26,565 nucleotides of DNA from Lentinus brumalis (lineage: Eukaryota > Basidiomycota > Agaricomycetes > Polyporales > Polyporaceae). Under the pieces are notes generated by a model. That model worked only from the letters and a program-made list of their open reading frames with translations, did not search any database and was not told the DNA's origin. The number at the start of each line of letters is the position of its first letter. The stretch's first letter is position 1. Position numbers and translations under genes: made by a program. Where the stretch lies: the NCBI GenBank assembly GCA_001792895.1, contig MARA01000122.1, positions 1 to 26,565 of the forward strand. The letters run 5' to 3'. This document shows, in pieces, positions 1 to 10,118 of the stretch.

Positions 1-128
1 AGCTGTAACAGACGTTCAGCAAAGCTGTAGTGGATATGTGACGATGAGCACGAACTCACCGGTCAGCTTTCCGGCATGCGAATAGAGGGAGTAGCGGGAA
101 GAGTGGAGGAGCTGGCACTATGATCCAT
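1..128 (-). CDS. Gene F, 5' end only (window-truncated)
   Basis: This is the 5' end of an unrecognised minus-strand gene that leaves the window at base 1. The likely start is ATG at 128-126; translation opens with a Ser-rich stretch (MDHSASSST). A good donor (GTGAGTTCG) follows ~70 nt later, and the matching intron is 11405-11456 at the copy 1/2 junction. The first exon is out of phase with the next in this copy by a small indel. The same start is present in copy 3 (22972) and lost in copy 2. Product unknown; the start choice is inferred from position, the pyrimidine-rich leader upstream and conservation in two of three copies. Confidence 0.4.
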
Positions 129-664
129 GACTCGGAGACGAGAAGGGCGAGTAGATCAAATAGAGAGATAGACCATGCGGAGTCGGAAAGGAGGAGGGGG
201 AGGTAACTCGAGAGCTCAGAGAAGAAACGGATATACAGTGATGATAGTACAAGCAGGACTACACATGTACGCCCGCACTGTAGAAGTCTCAGAGGGACAA
301 GGTATCTCGTAGCACGAAGGAGAGGCAGACAACAGAGGGGGACATAGCAGCAAATGTATAGTAAGTAGTGTGTAAAAAATAGGAGATTGGAGATCACCCA
401 GTATTGGGGAGGGTATGAGGAGGGACACGAGGGAATGGGTACGGGTGCGCGAGGGAGTCGTCGAGATGACGGGATACTTATACATACACGTTCTGGACCT
501 GCGAGTCACGGGCTCCAGAACTCTAACTTGTTGAATGTCCCAGGTTCGCACGAGCATGCGGGGTTGCGACCAACCAGAGGGCGGCGTGAGACCGGGCGAG
601 GGCAGCCAGACGGAGCAGAACGAGCGCAGTTCCAGACGGACGAACAACCTGTCTGCTCAGCAAG
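129..664. promoter_or_regulatory. Divergent intergenic region F/H, copy 1
   Basis: Region between the start of F (minus) and the start of H (plus). Bases ~135-330 are strongly purine-rich on the plus strand, so F is preceded by a long CT-rich leader, a common feature of fungal promoters. A TATA-like element (TATAAG on the minus strand) lies at ~476-483. The long hydrophobic frame readable on the minus strand at 56-397 is best explained as a translation of this CT-rich tract. No TATA element is obvious for H. Promoter function is inference. Confidence 0.4.
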
Positions 665-1575
665 ATGCCTTCTCAACGTAATAGAGGCGCTGAACTTGAT
701 GGTTGTATTCCGGCTCCAAATTTTTGTCGGACAGTCGGCGCACGAAGGACGAGGACAGGGTCCTTGAAAGCGAGCGTTCCGCGGTGTTTCGTCCATTCCA
801 GGGCAATTCGGTGTACTTGCAGTATCCAGAGCTAGCCAGGCGGTAACGAGGCTGTAGACGCTGACGCCACAAGTTGAAGACTTGATTCAAGAGACCTCGG
901 TCGATGCGCGGATGTCCTGGGCTTGCAGCCTACGAGCAGAGCGTTGCTTGCCACGATACTGCAATTCCGGGTGTCTACCAGCCCTGGCACCATGTATTAG
1001 CTAGTACATAGTTTACTTTAGGGTTGACTATTCATACCTTGGGCTGCGCTGTGTCTGCAACAGCAGAACGAGCGGAACACGAACGCGCGCTATTGGCGAA
1101 GGTCGCGATTTCGAAGAGCGCTTACATTGCCTTTTTCGCTCGACACCTCTTCTGGCAAAACTCCAGTCTCCCGACGCGGAATCCGGCCTCTTTCTCCCGT
1201 TCGTCCGTCCTCCGACCCAATTTCAGGAGCTTACTGTGCCATAATGGAGCAGATCTCGCATTCTGCAGCTCTTTCTACTGGCTTACCTCTCAATCCTTAC
1301 ACTGTTAAATTGTGAACTCTCGGGGTCTGCTTTCAAGACTTCAGTCATCCAAGCTCCTGCATCATATGCCTGCCTTCAATGTAAGTGCAGCATAGTCTAC
1401 ATTGTATTGCATGTCAGCACTGTGTGCTGCTACTGATATTTTATGCGCGAGGGATAAGCATTCAGCAAAAGCTGATAGGTTCTCGTGGACATGTCCATGC
1501 CGCCATCTGGGCCTGAATGATCCAGGCCCTGATCCCGGCATGACCTCGTCGCACGCCACACCGTTTTACCCTTGA
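665..1575 (+). CDS. Gene H, unrecognised multi-exon gene, copy 1
   Basis: Unrecognised plus-strand gene. The proposed start is ATG 665 (MPSQRNRG). Introns supported by splice and branch signals: 843-891 (branch GCTGACG), 994-1063 (GGTTGACTA) and 1381-1465 (CTACTGATA). The best frame runs through 721-842, then 892-993 (reads ADVLGLQPTSRALLATILQF in copy 3), then a ~320-nt exon open in copy 3, then the last exon to TGA 1573-1575. Phases of the last three exons agree in copy 3 up to a 2-nt loss. In copy 1 the frame is broken near 720-750 (extra T, missing G) and 964-985. The predicted product is ~280 aa with a hydrophobic patch (FCSSFYWAYLSILTLL). H may instead be the 5' part of gene J, which begins 52 bp later. 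No domain recognised. Confidence 0.4.
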
Positions 1576-1627
1576 TTTCAGATGCCGAAGCTGCCCAAGT
1601 TGGTCAGAAGCTCCCCTGGCGGCTGTA

Positions 1628-4600
1628 ATGACAGCTTCGCCCGTTGATTGGTCTGGACTGTTGTGTACCGCACTTGAGCCACTCATCCAGCAGGTACCAT
1701 CCCCGTCTATCTCATGGGGATGCCCTTCCTGCCTGCATACTACTCACCACCGCTAGAGGCTGTCAGCTTGCAGGAACAATACAAGGAATCAGTACTGTAG
1801 AGCATGCAAGCTCCCGTGAGGTAGGCCGAGGTCCGACATCATCCGCGGAATTTATGTGGGTACCGATCAGTACCTTCTCGAAGCATGGTACGTATTATTC
1901 CTCGTTGCTAAGGGTCCCATGCTCGTGGGCAACCACTCCTTGGACTGCACATTCAGCAGAATCCCACTGCCATACTGCAAGCCTGCACTCGTCTTGTAGA
2001 GGTATACCATAGTTAATGAGCCTCAGTCTGAGTGAGAGTTTCCTTTGTGTGCAGTAGAGCACCAGGGCAACACAGGTCTCTACTATAGAACTAGGCTAGC
2101 GTAAGTCCCAAGCTACCCTCGAAAGATTTAGGAAGTTCTACCAGCGCTCCGTTGTGTCGTGCATGCACAGAAGCACCTTGCACCTATCACGTAACCTCTT
2201 TGGCAGCTGCGGCGAGATTCTCCGCCGCACGCTCCCCGAATATCCAGATACCGACCTAGTCACGCTTACGTTCTGTTTACATCTTTGGAAACCAGCTTGC
2301 ATTGACTCCTCGATCATTACATATCATGTACCTCCTAGCTCGGACGAACTACCGGCAGAATCCGCACGTGCAATCTCGACACGACAGCAAACTCCTCCTT
2401 CCTTACTACCCACCATGTCCCCGCCCACCGACCATTCACCTCCCGACCTCGCCACTACTGACTTTAGCTGCACCGTGGCACCGTCGAGTGCAGGACTCAA
2501 GATCCCACTGCTATCCTCCGCAGTGATCGCTTCGTCGAGATCGATGGAGCTGAGTCTCCTGTGGTAAGCACGCAATTTGCCTTCCTCTCCTGTCTCATCA
2601 CTCACCACATCGTCTTCAGCCTCTGGAATTTGAAGCAACGCTCCATGGCCCATCCCACGTTCAGATTGAGATCAGCGACGTGTCGACGCATGTCAAAAGT
2701 CACGGTTCTCTAGAGGTGAGCGTAGTCGCGGTGCGCGCATAACACCTCAGTTTGCATGGGTTGACTGACCTTCCTCGTCGCCTGGTTACAGGATCACGGC
2801 GGCAACCGGCAGTCAGCCTGGACGACGGACGGCTCCTGTGGCAAGCTTCGCTCAGGCTCCCTGCGAAGCAGCGTACCTCATGGCACGGGCAAACCAGCGC
2901 ACGGGATAAGAGCCAGTGTCTCCTCACCTCAACACGAGTTCTGGGCCGAGGAGGCATGAGGTAAATCATTCCCTATCCTCGGCCGTCGCGCACCTGCTCA
3001 CCTGTTCGCTTTCAGCGTTGACGTGCACATTGCCGAAGACGTCTGCCGCCGCTGTGAGCAGCGTAAGAGCGGGTCAAAGGGCTATGCACGGCGTCCTGAC
3101 CTATTAGCTTCGCGCAAGTAAGTATTGGGACGTACCTAGCGTCGGATCGTACATTGTTAACGTGGGTTTGCGACGCAGCAGACTGCCAGTGAGGTCTGCT
3201 CGAGAAGCAGCACGCCGTGACGAGCAGAGGTCCTGCGCAGCGGTGTCAGACGCTCCCAGTATTCGCCAGCAAGCTTAAGTCAGAGCAGCAGTCGTCAAGC
3301 CCAGATCGCGACAGAAGACGAGCAAGTCCGTGTTCAAGACGCGAACAGAGCATCCAGTCCGCGCTCACAGCCGTGCGACTTGCCTCTTTCGGATGCATGA
3401 CGTCACGCGTTGAGGGCGATCGAAGCGCACGCTCACCTTTCTCTTCCAGAACGCGTCCATCCCAGACAGCGAGCCCACAGACAAGCTCCGCGAACAAGAC
3501 GCAGCCAGTGTCGCCGTCGCCGTCCTCGTCCCTTGAAGCATCCTCGCGGTATGTATGACTCACCTCTTCTGCCCGCCGCTGTCGTCGTCGTCGACAACTG
3601 ACCTAGACTCGGACCTCGACAGTCTGGCAGCGCGATATCCGCACGTCAAGTCGGCGCACAATGCGCACATCGTCGCCGGGTGTGATGAGATAGAGGTACG
3701 TACCGATTTGAGTCGACGAGTCCTGCCAGAATCTGACCTACGTTGAGTTCAGCTGAATGTGCTGCAGCGAGATCGTCGCTGTATGCGTCGAAGACCATGA
3801 GATCGACGGAGGGAGGGAGGGAGAGCGGTCCGGCAGCGCGGGGTGATGGTGGATGGGAAAGGAAGACGGGCAGCGGCCTTCGCAGAAGGCGAATCGCGCC
3901 TGTCTCTGCAGGCCCATCTGTGCAGTGGCAGGCCAGGAACCGCAGAACGCGGTTTGCTCTGCCTCCTTATGGCACGCAAGCTCGTAAGTACAGAGTTCAT
4001 TTCGTCTCTTTGAAGCCGCTAACGACGCATCCTAAGATGGCGCTGTTGATGTGGCCGGGCACGGAGCAGCGGCAGGCAGTCCGCTGCCACTCTTCTCTTG
4101 CGCTCCACTCTAGGATTGCAGGTGAGCATTCCGGACAGAATTTGAGACATATACGCACATACAGAGAGTACTCACTCGCGTAATTGCTCAGGCTGCTGGA
4201 AAGACCGTCTTCGGGCACTATGGCAGCGGCAAGCCAGCCAGAGAGTCTGGACGACGCAATAGCGTCTTGATTGGTGAGTCGCTCTCCTTTCCCGGCAATA
4301 CTAGAATTCGCACTCACATCTGTTCTTTCTCAGCTGTTCCGGGCGTACCCGACATACACGGGATCCGGACATGCCATTCGAATAGCCCGGTCGAGGTCGC
4401 GTGCAGTCCTGAAGGCTGCCCGGCAACGATTTGACCGCTGCACGCTGGTACGACGGTGCTGTTTCGAATGCAGCGTCGGCGCGTTGCGAGCGGGCAGACG
4501 AAGTGCCGCGTATGGTCCTCCGGTGAGTCATCGACGCTGATGTGTCCAGGCTCGCGCTGGCTGACCATCGTCGCCCTGCAGTTTCACGCAAGTCGTCTAG

Positions 4601-4693
4601 CTGGCACTGTCCGCATAGCCCCGGAACATCCTAACGGGACAGTTGCCGTGATCAAGCTGGCAGCGGGATGACGGGCTCAGCAGCCGGACTTGC
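1628..4693 (+). CDS. Gene J, unrecognised intron-rich gene, copy 1
   Basis: Unrecognised plus-strand gene with about 15 small introns. From ATG 1628 (MTASPVDWSGLLCTALEPL) five exons join in consistent phase: 1628-1693, 1767-1887, 1957-2001, 2055-2100 and 2171-2563, the last open for 393 nt. Further introns: 2564-2619, 2716-2791, 2961-3015, 3118-3178, perhaps 3373-3449, 3549-3606, 3696-3752, 3984-4036, 4122-4191, 4274-4333, 4523-4581, 4694-4754. Exon 2620-2715 is open but in another frame, so an indel lies upstream. A conserved basic segment with a CxxC pair (VCRRCEQRKSGSKGYARR) is at 3016-3117, followed by Ser/Pro-rich sequence. That loosely recalls the CxxCxxR element of Spt23/Mga2-type regulators, but I do not see the rest of that family. 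The 3' end is not determined. Confidence 0.5.
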
Positions 4694-4754
4694 GTGAGCT
4701 ATCCGTGATGCTCTCTCTGCGAGGTTTCCGGATACTGATGTTTGTTTCCGGCAG

Positions 4755-5392
4755 ATATCGGAGGGGACGTCCCACGCGCACGTCGCCGGTGTCCAGCACC
4801 ACGCCGCGCGCGCGGCGGATGCGAGAGATGTCGGCCGGCGGACGGCGGGGTAGAGAGCAGGCGAGGAGCAGCAGCAGCGAGCGGCGGAGGGCATCTCGTA
4901 GTGTACTTGCGCGTAGCTAGACGCAATCGAGAGATTTCCAGAAACCTCGAGGTGTGCCAGCGAGACGACGCAGGAGGGACGGAGCGGAGGCAGCGGGCTG
5001 AGCGCTGAGCAGCCGCAGCCGCAGCCGCAGATGCAGATGCAGACGCACTCCGAGCTTCTAGCGGCGAGATGCAGAAGAGGCAGGACGCCCAGAAAAACAG
5101 ACATACGGGCAGCGGTGGGGCAGAAAAATATATTTCCTGGGACGAGTGTACATGTGTGTTCTCCTGCCGTCCTCCTGCCCGCGACACAATTTCTGTGCGC
5201 ACTTCCTGTCCCATTCCAACCACCGCTACTGCTGCCCAGCCATCTGCCCAGTAATCTGCCCAGTGACTCCCTAACGATTCGTTTGTTTCTCTGCAGCACA
5301 GACGCATCGGGCATCGGCATCGGGCATCGGCGCGGATCGCCGCACGCGCACTCGGGCCTGGCGCCGGGAGCACGCTGCACACGACGCACAGG
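4755..5392. other. Ambiguous low-complexity stretch, copy 1
   Basis: Compositionally biased DNA between the last confident J exon and the end of tRNase Z homology. It holds CAG/CGCAG and CAGATG runs at ~5010-5045, read as an Ala/Ser run on the minus strand. A plausible plus-strand intron lies at 5251-5296 (branch CCCTAACGA). Long frames are open on both strands, including 245 codons on the minus strand. This stretch could contain the last J exons or altered tRNase Z sequence. I see no tRNase Z motif in it and cannot assign a function. Confidence 0.35.
5304..5330. repeat. GCATCG(G) microsatellite, copy 1
   Basis: Short run of GCATCGG/GCATCG units directly downstream (on the coding strand) of the last recognisable tRNase Z residues. 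The corresponding tract in copy 2, 16695-16748, is about twice as long. Confidence 0.8.
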
Positions 5393-6817
5393 AACGGCGT
5401 GCAGAGGATGCTCCTTCCGGATGTTCTCGTCCTTGGAACGGTACTTGGCGAAGAACGGCGAGTCGGTGAATGAAGCGAGAAGAGAGGGAATGTGTGCAGG
5501 CGTCGGTACGTCAAGGATCAGAACAGCCTGCGACTATTAAGTTGTGCAACCCATTGCCCATCGCGAGTAGACTCACCTGTGGTGCCTCGCTAGGTCCAAC
5601 ACACTCTTCAGGTCGAACAGTGCGTTGTATCTTCCCACCCTGCCCATCGTCCACCTCGAAGGTAACCGTCTCTCCCTTGGTCAGGCGCCCGCGCAAAGGC
5701 CCGCGAACACCGAGTTCCTCAGCCTTCTTGACGTCGAATTTGCCGCGTACACTTGGACCGACACACAGGTAGCCAAGCGTAGGCAACGTCGCAGGATCGA
5801 CGCCTCCACCGGCGACAAGACCGGGCAGTCGCGCGTACTTGCGGTCAGGAGCGAACGTCATGTTCTGCGGCGGCGGCGGCTCGTCGGCGGGTTCTTGGAG
5901 TGCGTTTGCTCTCCGCTTCGCCCCTTCGATGTCGATGGGTCCGCTTTCGGTGGCGGCTGCATCGGGAACATCTCCTGCAACATAAGCTTCCGCCATTCCT
6001 GTGCGTCCGCGCCGGTAAGGCTCGTTGGGTTGAAGTTCTCTCTCCGCGCCTGCACGGACAGGGTAGGCGATACGGGGACGTGGACTCAACAGCGCGGTCA
6101 ATGAGTGGAGGAGTGGACCGTTTGGACGCGGTGGGAGGAGAGGCCGATCGCTTCCTCTTGAGTGGGCGTGCCGAAGGCTCCCCGATATCGACCCCGTCGA
6201 CAGAAGGATACAAGGGTATCGAATAGACCGAGAGATTTCGTCCTTGAAGACCGGGAGGGCGAAGCGGCCGGTTGTGCACTGACCACAGCGGTTGGTGCCT
6301 CGACTGCCTTGACAACCATAGTCGAACTACACACACGCTTGAGAATTTGCAACAGAGATATAGTAGGAGTCACGAACCGGTATGTGTAGCTGCGCATCGT
6401 GGCGAGGTAGTGCATAAGACCATACGGGCCCACAATGTCGATTGCAGGCACTGCCGCGTCTGCGCACAACATCAACAGGCCTATAGACACGGCGTATCAG
6501 CGTCACGTCGATTGTACATGGAGACGAGGGACGCCTCGCGTTCGCTCGGCGGGTCGATGGGCTGTAGCCACAGACCGGACGTCCACACGACGCGCATGGG
6601 ATGAACACGTACCTGGCACCCCACCGCACCTATGCGTCCCAGCAGCGGTCACAAAAAGCCCTTCGTCTTCCTGATAGAATGGTGGCTCTGCAGCCATGCA
6701 CGCCCCATGCCCTCGCTTGCATTGAAGATGTACTTGGCGGGTTCCGAAGTTCACGAGCAGAGTCGGCTCGGTGTCGGACGTGGCGCCAGTGAGCACGGAC
6801 ACGTTCCAGGCAGACAT
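5393..6817 (-). pseudogene. TRZ1: tRNase Z N-terminal half, frameshifted copy 1
   Basis: Same gene as the copy 2 version at 16801-18220. Exons on the minus strand: 6817-6613, 6480-6378, 6326-5577, 5527-5393, separated by introns of 132, 51 and 49 nt. Compared with copy 2 it has an extra G at ~6739-6741 and a missing C at ~6659-6661, so ~27 codons of exon 1 are out of frame. Exon 3 lacks one T (~6238) and one G (~6253) and has an extra G (~6092). Splice sites are intact and residues outside the shifted stretches match. The lesions could be assembly errors rather than true inactivation. As in copy 2, no catalytic half follows. Family assignment is firm; pseudogene status is not. Confidence 0.7.
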
Positions 6818-7240
6818 GGTGAGGGTTCCTCCAGTATGCGGCCCAGGAGTGAGGTCAGGATGAGGACGAGGCGGCCGACGAGAGGCTAGGGTGGCAAGGG
6901 GCGGAGGGACTGAGCAATCCTACGGCATATCCAAGCCAGATTGCCACAGAGTCGCGGCGGCAAGGGAGACACCGCGAGCGCAACAGAAGCCTGATGATAC
7001 AAGCTCTTAGAGGAGATCCACGCCGCAGTATGACAGGCAGAGAGTCTGAGTCAAAGTGGGTCGCGCGCCCGCAAATTCTGCGTCGGGCAGACGCTTTCGG
7101 AAGTCCCGTTGCCTGATTAGTCGCTCGCGTCCGCTGCCTCCTCCCTCGATCCCTGCCGTCCTCATCCCCTCCCGCCTGCTAGCACATCGCTCACATGCTC
7201 GCCGACGCCCATGTCTGCCACAGGCAAGCTACGCCCACGC
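6818..7240. promoter_or_regulatory. Divergent region tRNase Z/gene G, copy 1
   Basis: Head-to-head intergenic region between the tRNase Z start at 6817 and gene G. It has no convincing long coding exon. Near 7125-7180 it is pyrimidine-rich on the plus strand, as expected of a leader for G. The segment at ~7186-7215 is unrelated to the corresponding segment of copy 2, which contains the G start codon. Promoter role is inferred from gene orientation. Confidence 0.4.
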
Positions 7241-8119
7241 CATGCACATACACTCCAATTTGCCAGGTGCGTACTCCCTATCTCAGACATATCGTACATG
7301 ACACTGACGCGTTGCTGCAATAGTCCAAGTTGCTCTGCCGGGCCTAGCCACGTTCACATCGCGTCCTACCGCCCACGTCCACTCGTCCGCCCGAGTCGCG
7401 TACCACAACATATCCATCCACGCGTGTTCATAACCCACTGGACCCTCTCCATTGTCGGAAACACGCCAGAACGCGCCCCAAACCGACGCACGGCCGCCAA
7501 GACGTGTTTGCTCGCGCGCGCGCGACAAAATCGCATACCACACCCGCCCATTCGCCCGCACACAAGCGCAACATGGCGCATTCGATAGCTGCACAATACG
7601 CGAACCGAGGGATATTGTTGTCTTGATAAACGGCGCACGGTACGTCGTGCTATCGTCGATTCACTGCTAACCCGCGCTCCATTCCCAAATCACTCGTCCG
7701 TATCCCCCGCATCAGCGTACAAGCAACTCCCACAGCCTCCCGTGAACCTCCCTGCGACAGGCCGAAGCGGGTTTGCGCCGATCCGAGGAGGTCGGAAATC
7801 GCGCTCGGAGTCGCCGTTTAATGGCGCACTCAAGCACGACCTCGACTTCCCGGCCGACGCACGCTCACGCCGCCGACCGAGCCATCTACTGCACGACAAA
7901 CAGACGTCAACGGCTCCACCGATACGCTGGATACAGCATGCGGGAGCCGGAACGACCGCTTCGACATCCTCGTCCCTCGGCCAACCTCGTCTACTCGAAC
8001 CGCCCTAGCACATCCAGTTCCCGCCCTATCACCCTCCAACCAAGTGCTACAAGCTACGCTGAACGTTTCTTATCAAAGCGTTTACCTCTCGCGTCGATCC
8101 GAGCGGGTCTCAAATCGGC

Positions 8120-8146
8120 CAAAAGTGCGATTTCATTGCACTTTCG
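8120..8146. other. Hairpin in 320-bp repeat, unit 2, copy 1
   Basis: Stem CAAAAGTGC / GCACTTTCG around loop GATTTCATT. It is a 9-bp stem with one A-C mismatch on the plus strand, which would be a G-U wobble in minus-strand RNA. Confidence 0.65.
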
Positions 8147-8444
8147 CCGCCCCGCCCGCTCCCGCCGACTCTCCCACACGTCCTCCGCCTCCGAGACGGC
8201 CGGCAGACACCTCAAAAGTGCTGCACCAGTCCTCCCGCCTATGAACGGCCGAGCTGCGCGCTGCGCGACGAGTTCCCAAACCTCGTCGTCACCGCGGCCC
8301 GCGGGCACCTCCGCATGCTCGCCTCGAACCGCCGATTCCCCCAATCGCACCCTCTCTCCGTCAAACCGGGTGCTATGGGCTACATGAACGTTTTCCCGCC
8401 CACCAGCACCTCTCGCGTCGATCCGGGCGGGTTTCAAAATCGGT

Positions 8445-8471
8445 CGAAAGTGCGATTTCATTGCACTTTCG
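8445..8471. other. Hairpin in 320-bp repeat, unit 3, copy 1
   Basis: Perfect 9-bp stem CGAAAGTGC / GCACTTTCG around the same 9-nt loop GATTTCATT. Confidence 0.75.
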
Positions 8472-8764
8472 CCGCCCGCCCGCTCGCGCCGACTCTCCCG
8501 CCGTCTTCCGCAGCCAGACGGCTGGCGGACAACTATATAACTCCGTACTGGTCCTCTAGCGTGTGCGCGACGACGCTGCGCTCCGCCCGGACGAGTTCTG
8601 CCATCTCGTCATCACCGTGGCCAGCGGCCACCCCGCCCACTCGAACCCCCGTATCACCCCCGGTTCCTCGCACCACCGCCGTCAAACAAGGCCTACGGCC
8701 TACGTTGAACGTTTCTTGCCCAACCCGTCGTCTCGCGCGGATCCGAGCAGGTCTCAAAACCGCT

Positions 8765-8791
8765 CGAATGTGCGATTTCATTGCACATTCG
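8765..8791. other. Hairpin in 320-bp repeat, unit 4, copy 1
   Basis: Perfect 9-bp stem CGAATGTGC / GCACATTCG, loop GATTTCATT unchanged. Compared with unit 3, one base pair has changed on both sides (A-T to T-A), keeping the stem intact. Confidence 0.75.
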
Positions 8792-10118
8792 CCGCCCGCC
8801 CATTCTCGCCGACTCTCCCGCTCGCGCACCGCACCCGGACGGCCGCAAAACGCATCGAACGCGGCGTAATAGTCCTCGAGACTATGTGCGACCACCTTGC
8901 GCACCGGTACGGCCGGTTTGAAAATCGAGTCCGCGGGCCAGCCCGAGCGGGTTGCCCGCCAGGTCAGTGTTCAGGCCGTATCTCGGCGGTCCCTCCCCGG
9001 ATCTCCACGAAACCGGTTGACCCGAGCTACGCGAACACTAGCGCATTGAATCAAGGCTGTTTCGCGCGGATCCGAGGAGGTCGCGAATGTCGCGTTCGTG
9101 CCAGTGCGCTGCCCGGACTCGCCACCGCTCTCCCGGCCGGTACGTCTCCCCGGCTGCCTCCAAATCACTCCGGGGGAAGGCTGTGGTACTCACGACTCCG
9201 CCTAACACGCTTTGGCAGCTGGAAGGCGACTCCTCAACATGACCTCGACGCCGTCGACTGCCTCCGCGGGCAGGAGGACCGACCGGCCGTATCTCGACGA
9301 CCGAGCATCAACCGCCCGCGCCGTCTGCTATCTCAGACTCAACTGAGCTCGGGCACTCGGTCTCAACCGCGCCGGACGCGTGCGTATACTCCGGGACAAG
9401 GTGCGAGCTCTCAGCATGGGTGCGTCCGCTCTGCCCGGCCATCTCTGCGTGTCATGCTCACGTTCTCCCCTTAGTCGGAACTCTGCACGGACGTCCTGAA
9501 ACGAAGCCCGCGACCATCTTCGCTGCGTTCGACGGTGCGGCATGCGACGGAACGGCGCAGTTCACGGCGCGCACACCGTCAAGACACGCTCCCAACCGCC
9601 CGTGAGGTGCATGCCCCGGGCAATAGAACTGCCCGGCTCTCCGGCTCAACCAACATGTGCGGTACCCAAACTCTCACAGCGACACCGTCGACGGCAAGAA
9701 CTCGCCAATCCTGCCGGACGGCGTCGACTCGAAGCTCCGTAACGCCACGCGGAAACAAGAAGACCCGGAAACTCGTGCGCATTGCGCACTGCACACGTCT
9801 GCTGACACCTGCGTGCAAGCAGCCCGCAATCTCGAACAAGAGCACGAGAGCGTCCCACTCCCCGGACTCCGGAGCAACATACGAAGCCAGTACTGGCCAA
9901 ACCGAGTCGAAACACGCCGCCTGGCGGACAGACTCACGAAGCAGAAACCGACACTGGACACAGAGGTCCGGAGCGCACCGCAGACGCAGAGCGTGCTCCG
10001 GGCATCTGCGACGCAGCGCAAGCCGGCGCGGGGGCGGGAAGACGGGCAAAGCAAGTCTCTATGTCGGCGACACTCGAGCACGGAGGCCGCTATAATGTAC
10101 CTAACAGCGATTACTCAC

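Larger units (their letters stand above)
7694..9140. repeat. ~320-bp degenerate tandem repeats (4.5 units), copy 1
   Basis: The anchor GCG(C/T)CGATCCGRG recurs at 7775, 8091, 8415, 8735 and 9064, spacing 316, 324, 320 and 329 bp. Each unit also has a TCGAACC(C/G)CC start and a ...TACGTTGAACG-like block ahead of the anchor. The three central units carry a perfect or near-perfect hairpin just after the anchor. The period is close to 107 codons, so this may be a protein repeat. One plus-strand frame gives similar peptides in successive units (LVVTAARGHLRML and HLVITVASGH). The opposite strand is also open, so coding strand is uncertain. Confidence 0.75.

Noticed and set aside
56..397. Minus-strand frame of 113 codons, strongly hydrophobic, resembling a membrane protein
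   Set aside because: It is a translation of the CT-rich tract upstream of gene F. It is shifted or interrupted in copy 2 and has no stable start across copies.
1509..1529. Small inverted repeat GGGCCTG...CAGGCCC within gene H
   Set aside because: A 7-bp stem present in all copies without any covariation; expected by chance in GC-rich DNA and inside a probable exon.
3016..3117. Spt23/Mga2-type transcription factor, suggested by the CxxC/basic segment of gene J
   Set aside because: Only a short element resembles that family. I could not find its other conserved elements (CYCRHH segment, IPT domain, ankyrin repeats), so no name is given.
4652..5514. Minus-strand frames of 245 and 271 codons with Ala/Ser runs as a separate gene
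   Set aside because: They are low-complexity translations of CAG-type repeats, overlap plus-strand intron signals and are not maintained in the same frame in copy 2.
8279..8320. Ankyrin-like peptide LVVTAARGHLRML in the 320-bp repeats
   Set aside because: The similarity is a dozen residues, the ~107-codon period is far longer than the ~33 of ankyrin repeats, and the other strand is equally open.
7694..9140. CRISPR-like array
   Set aside because: The repeats are ~320 bp, contiguous and degenerate, with no short direct repeats separated by unique spacers, and the DNA is eukaryotic.
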